Positions 1 to 3,726 of a DNA stretch of 5,149 nt are shown piece by piece. The translations under genes and the position numbers were made by a program. Positions within the stretch are counted from its first letter, which is position 1; every line of letters starts with the position of its first letter. The notes beneath the pieces are model-generated. The model saw only the letters and a list, made by a program, of their open reading frames with translations. It was not told the origin of the DNA and searched no databases. The stretch is from Candidatus Woesearchaeota archaeon (GTDB taxonomy: Archaea; Nanobdellota; Nanobdellia; Woesearchaeales; SKIA01). The DNA is taken from the NCBI GenBank assembly GCA_007128245.1, contig SKXU01000103.1, positions 1-5,149 on the forward strand, in the 5' to 3' direction.

Positions 1-383
1 ATAATTGTGCTACTGAACGTGAGTGCTGCCGCGATGTATATTGCTTCAACAGTACTAAATCCAAAGTATAACGCAGTGACGTAGCCAAGCGCGCTAGTAA
101 CGAGCATTTGCACAACTCCCGTCACAATACTCACCGCCCCTACGTGTCGTAGACTGTTGATGTCTATGTTAATCCCAAGAATAAATAAGAGCAAAGCAAT
201 ACCTATTTGTGCAAACACCTCCAGCCCTGGGATGATGTTTGTAATACCTAAAAGAGAGGGTCCTAACAAAACCCCTGCAAGAATGTATCCAATAATGGGT
301 GGTTGACGCAGGGTTTGCAGAATGAGAATAACTCCTGTCGCGACTGCAAGGAGGAGCGCAAAGTTTACGATAAACTCTGCCAA
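1..383 (-). CDS. CPA2/Kef-type cation:proton antiporter, N-terminal part (cut by window edge)
   Basis: This is the first 127 codons of a membrane antiporter that continues past the left edge. Members of the family exchange Na+ or K+ for protons across the cell membrane. The translation begins MAEFIVNFALLLAVATGV. Residues about 20-45 hold the family hallmark RQPPIIGYILAGVLLGPSLL, followed by a hydrophobic segment with 'GIALLLFILGINID' and later 'AALTFSSTI', which matches the 'ALxLSST' helix of Kef/NhaS-type exchangers. There is no ATG in this frame. I chose TTG at 383-381 because a GAGGTGA ribosome-binding site lies 6 nt upstream and a stop codon (392-390) closes the frame just before it. A GTG-initiated ORF in another frame (393-169) is a shadow. 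The gene is downstream of radA but separated from it by a T-rich terminator and a TATA-like element, so it is probably transcribed on its own. Ion specificity cannot be told from this fragment. Confidence 0.9.
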   Translation of the reverse strand, partial: MAEFIVNFALLLAVATGVILILQTLRQPPIIGYILAGVLLGPSLLGITNIIPGLEVFAQIGIALLLFILGINIDINSLRHVGAVSIVTGVVQMLVTSALGYVTALYFGFSTVEAIYIAAALTFSSTI

Positions 384-390
384 TGCATCT

Positions 391-421
391 CACCTCTGCT
401 CATAACAAGAGTATGGAGGTG
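391..421 (-). promoter_or_regulatory. Dyad that can pair the antiporter ribosome-binding site
   Basis: On the minus strand CACCTC (421-416) is the exact complement of the GAGGTG Shine-Dalgarno core (396-391) in front of the TTG start. An inner CTC/GAG pair could extend the hairpin. In a transcript covering both arms the ribosome-binding site would be masked. If the TATA-like element near 434 is the real promoter, transcription would start near 408 and the upstream arm would be absent, so masking would apply only to read-through RNA from radA. The sequence match is seen; the function is inferred. Confidence 0.3.
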
Positions 422-425
422 CATC

Positions 426-439
426 GTTTATGTATATTA
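426..439 (-). promoter_or_regulatory. Candidate TATA box for the antiporter gene
   Basis: The minus strand reads TAATATACATAAAC just after the radA terminator, centred near 434. An archaeal start site about 26 nt downstream would fall near 408. That would give a 5' leader of roughly 25 nt including the GAGGTGA ribosome-binding site. No clear BRE is visible. Confidence 0.4.
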
Positions 440-440
440 C

Positions 441-458
441 GAAAAAAAAAGAAAAAAG
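441..458 (-). terminator. Oligo-T terminator after radA
   Basis: Directly after the radA TAA stop the minus strand reads C-T6-C-T9-C. Runs of T in the non-template strand are the main intrinsic termination signal of archaeal RNA polymerase, and no hairpin is needed. It separates the radA operon from the antiporter gene. Confidence 0.7.
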
Positions 459-1421
459 TTAGAGGTCTATGTCTTCAAGACCTTCTGCTCGCACAAAGAA
501 CGCGCATTCTCCGTCCGGCAGGTTGGGTGCGTCAATGAGTTTTGCAACCCGACTGGATTTACGTCCCTTTCGCAAGTAGATCCTAAATGCTGATGCGTGT
601 GCTACGATGTGTCCACCGATTGCTTGGGTAGGGTCTCCAAAGAATGCGTCTGGCTTTGCCATGACTTGATTTGTCACGAACACGCACATATTATACATAT
701 CTGCGAGTTTTCCGAGCACGTGCATGTGCTTATTGAGTTTTTGTTGTCGCTCAGCAAGGGTTCCTCTCCCGACGTATTCTGCTCGAAAGTGGCTTGTGAG
801 GCTATCAACGACAACGAGCTTCACATCAAGCCCGTCATTTTTTATGAGTCCTTCCACTTTTTCTGCGAGCAGCATTTGGTGGTCTGAGTTGTATGCTTTT
901 GCTACTTTGATGTGTCTGAGCGCTTCTTGCGGATCAATTCCAAATCCTTCTGCGAGTTGCATAATTCTTTCTGGTCGGAATGTGTTTTCTGTGTCAATAT
1001 AGACTGCATAGCTTCCAGGGAATTCTTTTTGTATGCTTACTGCAAGGATGTGTCCTATCTGTGTTTTTCCTGATCCGAATTCTCCAAAGCATTCCGTGAT
1101 GCTTCCTGTTTCAAATCCTCCGCCCATAAGCTTGTCAAAGCTTGCGCTGCCAACACTGATTTTGTTAACGCTCTTTCGTTTCTCAAGGACTTCCTCTCCC
1201 GAGACAAAGCCCATGTCAAGCATTTGCCGTGCTGCTTGAATCATCTTTCTTGCTGCGGATTCCGAGACTCCAGAGGCGTCTGTGAGTTCTCCTGGGGTTG
1301 CAACTGCAATTCCCATTACGGTGTCAAACCCGCCTGCTGCGAGTTTTTCTGCGGTGGCTGGCCCAACGCCTGGTAGTTCGTTAATGCTTGGTTCTTGAAT
1401 AGTCATGAGTTGTTGTGTCAT
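459..1421 (-). CDS. radA: DNA repair and recombination protein RadA
   Basis: Archaeal RecA/Rad51-family recombinase of 320 aa. It forms filaments on ssDNA and catalyses ATP-dependent homology search and strand exchange. Residues 13-33 are the helix-hairpin-helix DNA-binding part of the N-terminal domain (INELPGVGPATAEKLAAGG). F72-V-S-G75 occupies the position of the FxxA polymerisation motif, with Gly in place of Ala. Walker A is GEFGSGKTQ (113-121, K119), the catalytic acidic region is YIDTENTFRPERI (141-153, E145), and Walker B is LVVVDS (202-207, D206). FRAEYVGRGTLAERQQKLNK (212-231) and the DNA-binding loop 2 region TNQVMAKPDAFFGDPTQAIG (250-269) follow. No intein interrupts it, and full length is normal for the family. 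The ATG at 1421 is chosen because AAGGAG lies 8 nt upstream; ATG at 1406 has no such site. Only 15 nt separate it from the 78-aa gene upstream, so the two form an operon. Confidence 0.98.
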   Translation of the reverse strand: MTQQLMTIQEPSINELPGVGPATAEKLAAGGFDTVMGIAVATPGELTDASGVSESAARKMIQAARQMLDMGFVSGEEVLEKRKSVNKISVGSASFDKLMGGGFETGSITECFGEFGSGKTQIGHILAVSIQKEFPGSYAVYIDTENTFRPERIMQLAEGFGIDPQEALRHIKVAKAYNSDHQMLLAEKVEGLIKNDGLDVKLVVVDSLTSHFRAEYVGRGTLAERQQKLNKHMHVLGKLADMYNMCVFVTNQVMAKPDAFFGDPTQAIGGHIVAHASAFRIYLRKGRKSSRVAKLIDAPNLPDGECAFFVRAEGLEDIDL

Positions 1422-1436
1422 AATGGTTGCTCCTTT

Positions 1437-1673
1437 TTATACTTGTTCTGCAAGTGCGAGGTGTTCGTACGCTTTTTGGAGTACGAGTGATGCTTTGGGA
1501 AGGTCGTTTACGCGTAGCGAGTTTGTTGTCTTCCAGTCGCCAGAATCGTCTTTGTAGCTTCTCTCAAACGTCACGGTTGAGTACTCAACAGTCTCTCCGT
1601 TCTTGTCTGCGGTGTTGTTCCAAATGGTGGCACTAATTGCGCCTGCTCGAAATGTTTTTTTTGGTGTATTCAT
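1437..1673 (-). CDS. Small conserved protein co-transcribed with radA, possibly ssDNA-binding (PC4-like layout)
   Basis: A 78-aa soluble protein. I do not recognise an assigned function, but the pattern resembles a family of small uncharacterised proteins: FRAGAISATIWNN (8-20), VTFERSYKD (34-42), a W47-K-T-T turn, SLRVNDLP (52-59) and a helix of about residues 60-74 ending KAYEHL. The predicted order is several beta strands with aromatic and basic residues (W18, Y31, R38, Y40, W47, R54) and then one helix. This is the arrangement of the PC4/p15 ssDNA-binding fold; that comparison is inference. The start is ATG at 1673, which has AAGGAGG 7 nt upstream. A 19-residue longer reading from 1730 lacks a ribosome site and would translate the leader. 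radA follows after 15 nt with its own ribosome-binding site, suggesting a role near RadA. An A8 run at codons 4-7 is a possible slippage point but the frame is intact. Confidence 0.85.
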   Translation of the reverse strand: MNTPKKTFRAGAISATIWNNTADKNGETVEYSTVTFERSYKDDSGDWKTTNSLRVNDLPKASLVLQKAYEHLALAEQV

Positions 1674-1680
1674 AGTGTTG

Positions 1681-1685
1681 CCTCC
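1681..1685 (-). promoter_or_regulatory. Shine-Dalgarno site fixing the 78-aa start
   Basis: The minus strand reads AAGGAGG followed by 7 nt and ATG at 1673. This strong site is the reason for preferring the shorter 78-aa protein over a longer ATG at 1730. Confidence 0.75.
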
Positions 1686-1690
1686 TTGCT

Positions 1691-1715
1691 GCCAGACCGG
1701 GGGAAAAGGTCTAGC
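1691..1715 (-). promoter_or_regulatory. Hairpin in the radA operon leader
   Basis: AGACC (1694-1698) and GGTCT (1708-1712) form a 5-bp stem around a 9-nt loop. Two further GC/GC pairs lie beyond a single mismatch (1691-1692 with 1714-1715). It sits 5 nt upstream of the GGAGG site. A modest RNA hairpin or an operator is possible; the stem is short and may be chance. Confidence 0.25.
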
Positions 1716-1770
1716 CCATGTGGTTCGCATCTTATTTCAGATGGAAGCAATCACTAAAGACCATCGAGTG

Positions 1771-1778
1771 TTTATAAG
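1771..1778 (-). promoter_or_regulatory. TATA box of the 78-aa/radA operon
   Basis: The minus strand has CTTATAAA just after the stop of the 218-aa gene. A start about 26 nt downstream would be near 1749, giving a leader of roughly 75 nt that includes the hairpin and the AAGGAGG site. This differs from the leaderless promoters elsewhere in the window. Confidence 0.5.
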
Positions 1779-1783
1779 TGAAG

Positions 1784-2440
1784 TTACCGTGCATGTCCAG
1801 TGGGTCCAGTGGGTACGGGAGAGGAATCATACGGTGTCCAGAACAAATCCACATTTCTCATGCGAGCAGCGTATTTTGGTGCGGTGCGAGCCCGTCGAAT
1901 AAGCTTCATCGTTTCAGTGCTTGACGCAACTAGTGCAACACGCTGATACGCTGCTAGTTCTATAGCAGTCACTACTTGGTCCAGATCATCTTCAAATCCT
2001 TCAGAACGTAGCGCTCGCTTTGCCAACGGACGTTCAAGACCTTTTGGCTTAGGGACTTTAGCTCTTAGTGCTGTTTCGAACACGTGCGCTTGCGCACGCA
2101 GATACCCTCGAACAGTATTGGAGAATGCAGTAACATGAGAGAGTCCTCGGCAGAGGGAGAAACTCTGAGAATACAAAGCTCCTCGCTGACTAGGAGAGGC
2201 GTACAATTTTTTTTGTTGTGCCAAAGCACCTATCTGCCTTTCAAGGCGTCCAGCTTGGATTCTTCCTTGTTCCCAAAAACATGGCTGGCAGTCTGTGTTA
2301 ACCAACGTAGTCAATTGCACAGAACCACCATCAATCCGAGCACTCACAATAAGTGTTTCTGGAGCAAAAATGATTGCTCCATATGATTGTATTCTCGAAG
2401 AAATGTCTCCTTCACGTACAGAGGGCGAGTCAGTCATCAT
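1784..2440 (-). CDS. Hypothetical protein, 218 aa, unrecognised (weak PIN-like C-terminal pattern)
   Basis: I do not recognise this protein. It is soluble with no signal peptide or membrane segment. Residues 20-50 alternate as beta strands (GAIIFAPETLIVSARI), and C51-Q-P-C54 is a lone CxxC pair. The middle (about 60-145) is basic and Gln/Arg-rich, likely helical. Residues 151-185 (DDLDQVVTAIELAAYQRVAL, then VASSTETMKLIRRAR) resemble the end of a PIN-type fold, 'D...ai.......vaLvt.D.di..l', except that the usual Asp after the hydrophobic strand is Ser here. An active nuclease is therefore unproven. The C-terminus PVPTGPTGHAR is encoded over a 9-bp tandem repeat (1797-1814). No ribosome-binding site precedes the adjacent ATGs (2440, 2437), but a TATA element lies about 24 nt upstream, which fits leaderless translation. 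A probable decayed copy of its 5' end lies just upstream. Confidence 0.75.
   Translation of the reverse strand: MMTDSPSVREGDISSRIQSYGAIIFAPETLIVSARIDGGSVQLTTLVNTDCQPCFWEQGRIQAGRLERQIGALAQQKKLYASPSQRGALYSQSFSLCRGLSHVTAFSNTVRGYLRAQAHVFETALRAKVPKPKGLERPLAKRALRSEGFEDDLDQVVTAIELAAYQRVALVASSTETMKLIRRARTAPKYAARMRNVDLFWTPYDSSPVPTGPTGHAR
2361..2380. repeat. Inverted repeat GGAGCAA/TTGCTCC inside the 218-aa gene
   Basis: GGAGCAA (2361-2367) and TTGCTCC (2374-2380) flank a 6-nt spacer. A similar pair, GAGCAA (2503-2508) and TTGCTC (2524-2529), lies about 140 bp away with a 15-nt spacer. The shared surroundings suggest the second pair arose by duplication of this region, so the repeat is probably a by-product of coding sequence. 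Confidence 0.5.
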
Positions 2441-2443
2441 TAA

Positions 2444-2576
2444 TTAGGAGTCACAAACAGAATATAATATTATGCTAAAACATGATAGAATACTACTAGT
2501 TGGAGCAAAGACGATATAGGTGATTGCTCTGTATGTTTTCCGAAACAAATCAGGGACATGCAAGAGAGTCACTCAT
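2444..2576 (-). pseudogene. Probable decayed duplicate of the 5' end of the 218-aa gene
   Basis: Reading the minus strand from 2576, ATGAGTGACTC parallels ATGACTGACTC at the start of the 218-aa gene. Further on, GAGCAATCA and TTTGCTCCA are shared exactly. Between them the upstream copy has 9 extra nt, a whole number of codons. In that frame it reads TYRAITYIVFAPTSSIL, compared with SYGAIIFAPETLIVS in the intact gene. The ATG itself reaches a stop after eight codons, and the similar peptide lies in a different frame, so an 11-nt length change has shifted the frame. The open stretch ends at TAA 2446-2444, just ahead of the intact gene. A TATA-like element sits about 25 nt before the ATG, as in the intact copy. 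The alternative is coincidence plus a leaderless upstream mini-ORF. Confidence 0.35.
2461..2468 (-). promoter_or_regulatory. TATA box of the 218-aa gene (leaderless)
   Basis: The minus strand carries ATTATATT within a longer AT-rich run. Its centre is about 24 nt before the ATG at 2440, so transcription would begin at or next to the start codon. No Shine-Dalgarno sequence precedes the gene, which agrees with leaderless translation. Confidence 0.5.
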
Positions 2577-2597
2577 AGGGAGGGAAGCGTATTGAAA

Positions 2598-2604
2598 ATT
2601 ATAA
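2598..2604 (-). promoter_or_regulatory. TATA-like element ahead of the decayed copy
   Basis: TTATAAT on the minus strand is centred about 25 nt before the ATG at 2576. This is the same spacing as the leaderless promoters of the intact 218-aa gene and of RPA. It may be the old promoter of the duplicate, or an alternative upstream promoter for the 218-aa gene. Confidence 0.3.
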
Positions 2605-2611
2605 GCGTAAG

Positions 2612-2662
2612 TAAAAAAAAGAGGGGATCAAGCCTCCAAATATCCTCGAATAAACCCCTCTT
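2612..2662 (-). terminator. Hairpin plus T8 terminator after the acidic 50-aa gene
   Basis: CCCCTCTT (2655-2662) and AAGAGGGG (2619-2626) form a perfect 8-bp stem. The upstream arm lies in the last codons of the gene and the downstream arm runs into a T8 stretch on the minus strand (2620-2613). The loop is 28 nt. Even without the stem, the T run would serve as an archaeal terminator. Confidence 0.6.
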
Positions 2663-2780
2663 CAAAATCCGCTATTTCCTCGTCGTCAAGGGCTTCTTCG
2701 TACCCTTTCATTACGTCTAAATCGTCGTTGAAATCATCGTCTCCGTCATACCATTCCAGCTCTAGCTCATCAAGGTGCAT
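2628..2780 (-). CDS. Small, highly acidic protein (50 aa), function unknown
   Basis: A 50-residue protein with 21 Asp/Glu and only two Lys/Arg, giving a strongly negative charge. I do not recognise a named family. Two similar segments are visible, M24-K-G-Y-E-E-A30 and I44-R-G-Y-L-E-A50, so the pattern [MI][KR]GYxEA occurs twice 20 residues apart. The second copy forms the C-terminus after EEIADFEEGF. It has no Cys and no membrane segment. Such composition suits a partner of basic proteins or nucleic-acid-binding factors, but this is speculation. The start is ATG at 2780 because GGAGGTG lies about 6 nt upstream; an ORF running back to 2816 would place that site inside the coding region. It is preceded by a long, structured, gene-free leader and ends in a terminator, so it looks like a separately regulated single gene. 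Confidence 0.75.
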   Translation of the reverse strand: MHLDELELEWYDGDDDFNDDLDVMKGYEEALDDEEIADFEEGFIRGYLEA

Positions 2781-2785
2781 GTGTA

Positions 2786-2793
2786 ACACCTCC
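2786..2793 (-). promoter_or_regulatory. Ribosome-binding site of the acidic 50-aa gene
   Basis: GGAGGTGT on the minus strand lies about 5 nt ahead of ATG 2780. Its GAGGTGT core is exactly complementary to ACACCTC (minus strand 2863-2857), which is also one arm of the upstream leader hairpin. Confidence 0.75.
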
Positions 2794-2829
2794 AACAGAC
2801 CGGTAGCAAAACACAATTAAGAACTCCAT

Positions 2830-2908
2830 GGAATACTGATACACAAAGAATATGAAGAGGTGTCAGGAAGTTGCTGCGATGATGTTTCTGTGCTGACACC
2901 TAGTATCC
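2830..2908 (-). promoter_or_regulatory. Structured leader RNA ahead of the acidic gene (candidate cis-regulator)
   Basis: On the minus strand AGGTGTCAG (2901-2893) and CTGACACCT (2866-2858) form a perfect 9-bp stem around a 26-nt loop. A second helix can stack outside it: GGATACT (2908-2902) with AGTATTCC (2837-2830), with one bulged base and about 20 nt unpaired between the helices. The 3' arm of the 9-bp stem also contains ACACCTC, the exact complement of the gene's GAGGTGT ribosome-binding core about 65 nt downstream. Two mutually exclusive folds are therefore possible: hairpin formed and ribosome site free, or hairpin open and ribosome site covered. No known riboswitch class is recognised. 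The rest of 2781-2991 holds no gene. Confidence 0.4.
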
Positions 2909-2940
2909 GCTGATTGCGAATACAGCAAATGCACATTCGT

Positions 2941-2950
2941 CCAATAAAAA
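2941..2950 (-). promoter_or_regulatory. Weak TATA-like element for the acidic gene
   Basis: TTTTTATTGG on the minus strand lies about 160 nt ahead of the start codon. Transcription starting near 2921 would include the whole structured leader. It departs from the better TATA boxes in this window, so the assignment is tentative. Confidence 0.3.
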
Positions 2951-2968
2951 GCGTTATTGTCCTAAAAT

Positions 2969-2987
2969 ACGTATGAGGTAACGTATG
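2969..2987. repeat. Direct repeat ACGTATG x2
   Basis: ACGTATG occurs at 2969-2975 and 2981-2987, with a 12-bp period. It lies upstream of the weak TATA-like element and directly after the YdjM-family gene. It could be a regulator-binding site; with only two 7-bp copies, chance is not excluded. Confidence 0.3.
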
Positions 2988-2991
2988 GTTT

Positions 2992-3438
2992 CTAACCTAC
3001 AGACACCAGCATCCACACCACCAGCACAACAAGCGCCATAAAGAGTACTGCCTCAAGCACGCCTCCTGTTTTCACAAAGCCTCTCACACGTAGATCAGAA
3101 GGCCAGAACGGTCGAACACCTGCCGGCGTCATTGCATCTAAAAGTAAGTGCGTAAGAAACCCTGCTGCAAAGGCTAGTGCGTATTGATACACGACAAGCG
3201 AGAGTGCGATAGTGATTGCTGTGGCTAAAAAGATGCTGTGAAAGAATCCTCTGTGCACAAAGAGCTTAGGAATCATAGGAAAGAGTTTTCCGAGACGTGA
3301 GTGTTTCTCATCAATATCAGGAAGGATGCTTCCGAAAAGTACCCAGAGCACTGCTGCGATGGTATGAGGAAAATCTATGAATTCAACAAGCATCACTGCG
3401 ACAAGTAGTCCTGCGACGAGGTGGGTGTAAAAGCGCAT
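2992..3438 (-). CDS. YdjM-family membrane-bound metal-dependent hydrolase (PF04307-like)
   Basis: A 148-aa integral membrane protein of the YdjM / inner-membrane metal-dependent hydrolase family. The conserved residues are all present and in order: H6 in the first helix, GSILPDID (36-43), HRGFFHS (62-68), and the GxxxHLLLDxxTPxGV...FWP block (93-113, with H97 and D101). These His and Asp residues are the presumed metal ligands; the physiological substrate of the family is unknown. Predicted membrane helices lie near 7-20, 26-40, 69-101 (two passes) and 126-146. The ATG at 3438 is only 3 nt after the stop of the preceding Cys-rich gene and lacks a good ribosome site, so translation is probably coupled. 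In E. coli the namesake is LexA-regulated; nothing here shows such control. Confidence 0.92.
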   Translation of the reverse strand: MRFYTHLVAGLLVAVMLVEFIDFPHTIAAVLWVLFGSILPDIDEKHSRLGKLFPMIPKLFVHRGFFHSIFLATAITIALSLVVYQYALAFAAGFLTHLLLDAMTPAGVRPFWPSDLRVRGFVKTGGVLEAVLFMALVVLVVWMLVSVG

Positions 3439-3441
3439 TGC

Positions 3442-3693
3442 CTAGTTGCACACGAGCTGTTCTCGGTTACATCCGCGCTGACAAAAACTCTCTGCTACAG
3501 AGCAGTCAGAGCGTATCATCACGAGTCGTGAGCCGTCACAAAACCGTGCGGGCTCGCACTGCTGCGCGTTCGCATCCAGTTCTGAGGTTGCTTGTCCAGT
3601 AATTCCTGGTTGTGCGCTCAAAAATAGCGCCGTCACCACTACAATAGCGACAATACCTGCGATACCTGCCCAGATGCTCTCTGTCATATACAT
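3442..3693 (-). CDS. Membrane-anchored Cys-rich small surface protein
   Basis: An 83-aa protein with one N-terminal membrane segment (about residues 7-26, AGIAGIVAIVVVTALFLS), then PGITGQAT and an Ala/Gln linker. A C-terminal domain of about 38 residues has six cysteines (46, 52, 64, 71, 75, 82) in a CxxxxxC-x11-C-x6-CxxxC-x6-C pattern. The 'ITGxA' segment after a membrane helix is familiar from DPANN archaeal exported proteins. Six evenly spread cysteines outside the membrane suggest three disulfides or a metal site; function is unknown. Two ATGs are possible, 3693 and 3687, and neither has a ribosome-binding site. The TATA box is centred 27 nt before 3687 but only 21 nt before 3693, so leaderless initiation at 3687 (81 aa) is quite possible. 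The gene is coupled to the YdjM-family gene 3 nt downstream. Confidence 0.8.
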   Translation of the reverse strand: MYMTESIWAGIAGIVAIVVVTALFLSAQPGITGQATSELDANAQQCEPARFCDGSRLVMIRSDCSVAESFCQRGCNREQLVCN

Positions 3694-3709
3694 TCTTTGA
3701 AAAAACTGG

Positions 3710-3718
3710 TATATAAAA
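3710..3718 (-). promoter_or_regulatory. TATA box of the Cys-rich/YdjM operon
   Basis: TTTTATATA on the minus strand, close to the archaeal consensus, sits between the RPA stop and the Cys-rich gene. The spacing of 27 nt from its centre to the ATG at 3687 favours a leaderless mRNA starting there. Confidence 0.65.
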
Positions 3719-3726
3719 CTGTGTCC

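Noticed and set aside
169..393. 74-aa ORF near the left edge
   Set aside because: It is an out-of-frame shadow of the antiporter; the adjacent frame encodes a clear membrane-antiporter signature.
430..462. Plus-strand mini-ORF of 10 codons (MYITKKKEKS) preceded by GGAGGTG
   Set aside because: It is antisense to the radA terminator and stop, its Lys codons are just the terminator A-tract, and the apparent ribosome site is the other half of the dyad at the antiporter site.
1655..1662. A8 run on the minus strand at the start of the 78-aa gene as a programmed frameshift site
   Set aside because: The zero frame is intact through the gene, and there is no downstream overlapping frame or structure to support frameshifting.
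1437..1730. 97-aa version of the small protein upstream of radA
   Set aside because: The extra 19 residues translate the leader, including the AAGGAGG site; ATG 1673 has the ribosome site at normal spacing.
1797..1814. Tandem repeat CCAGTGGGT x2
   Set aside because: Two 9-bp copies within the C-terminal codons (TGPTG) of the 218-aa protein; too short to call a minisatellite or attachment site.
2628..2816. 62-aa version of the acidic protein
   Set aside because: The extension covers the GGAGGTG ribosome-binding site and differs in composition from the acidic body; ATG 2780 is better supported.
2858..2901. Possible C/D-box guide RNA (GATGATG near CTGA)
   Set aside because: The C-like box departs from RUGAUGA and lies only about 7 nt from CTGA, too close for a guide; the inverted repeat explains the sequence better.
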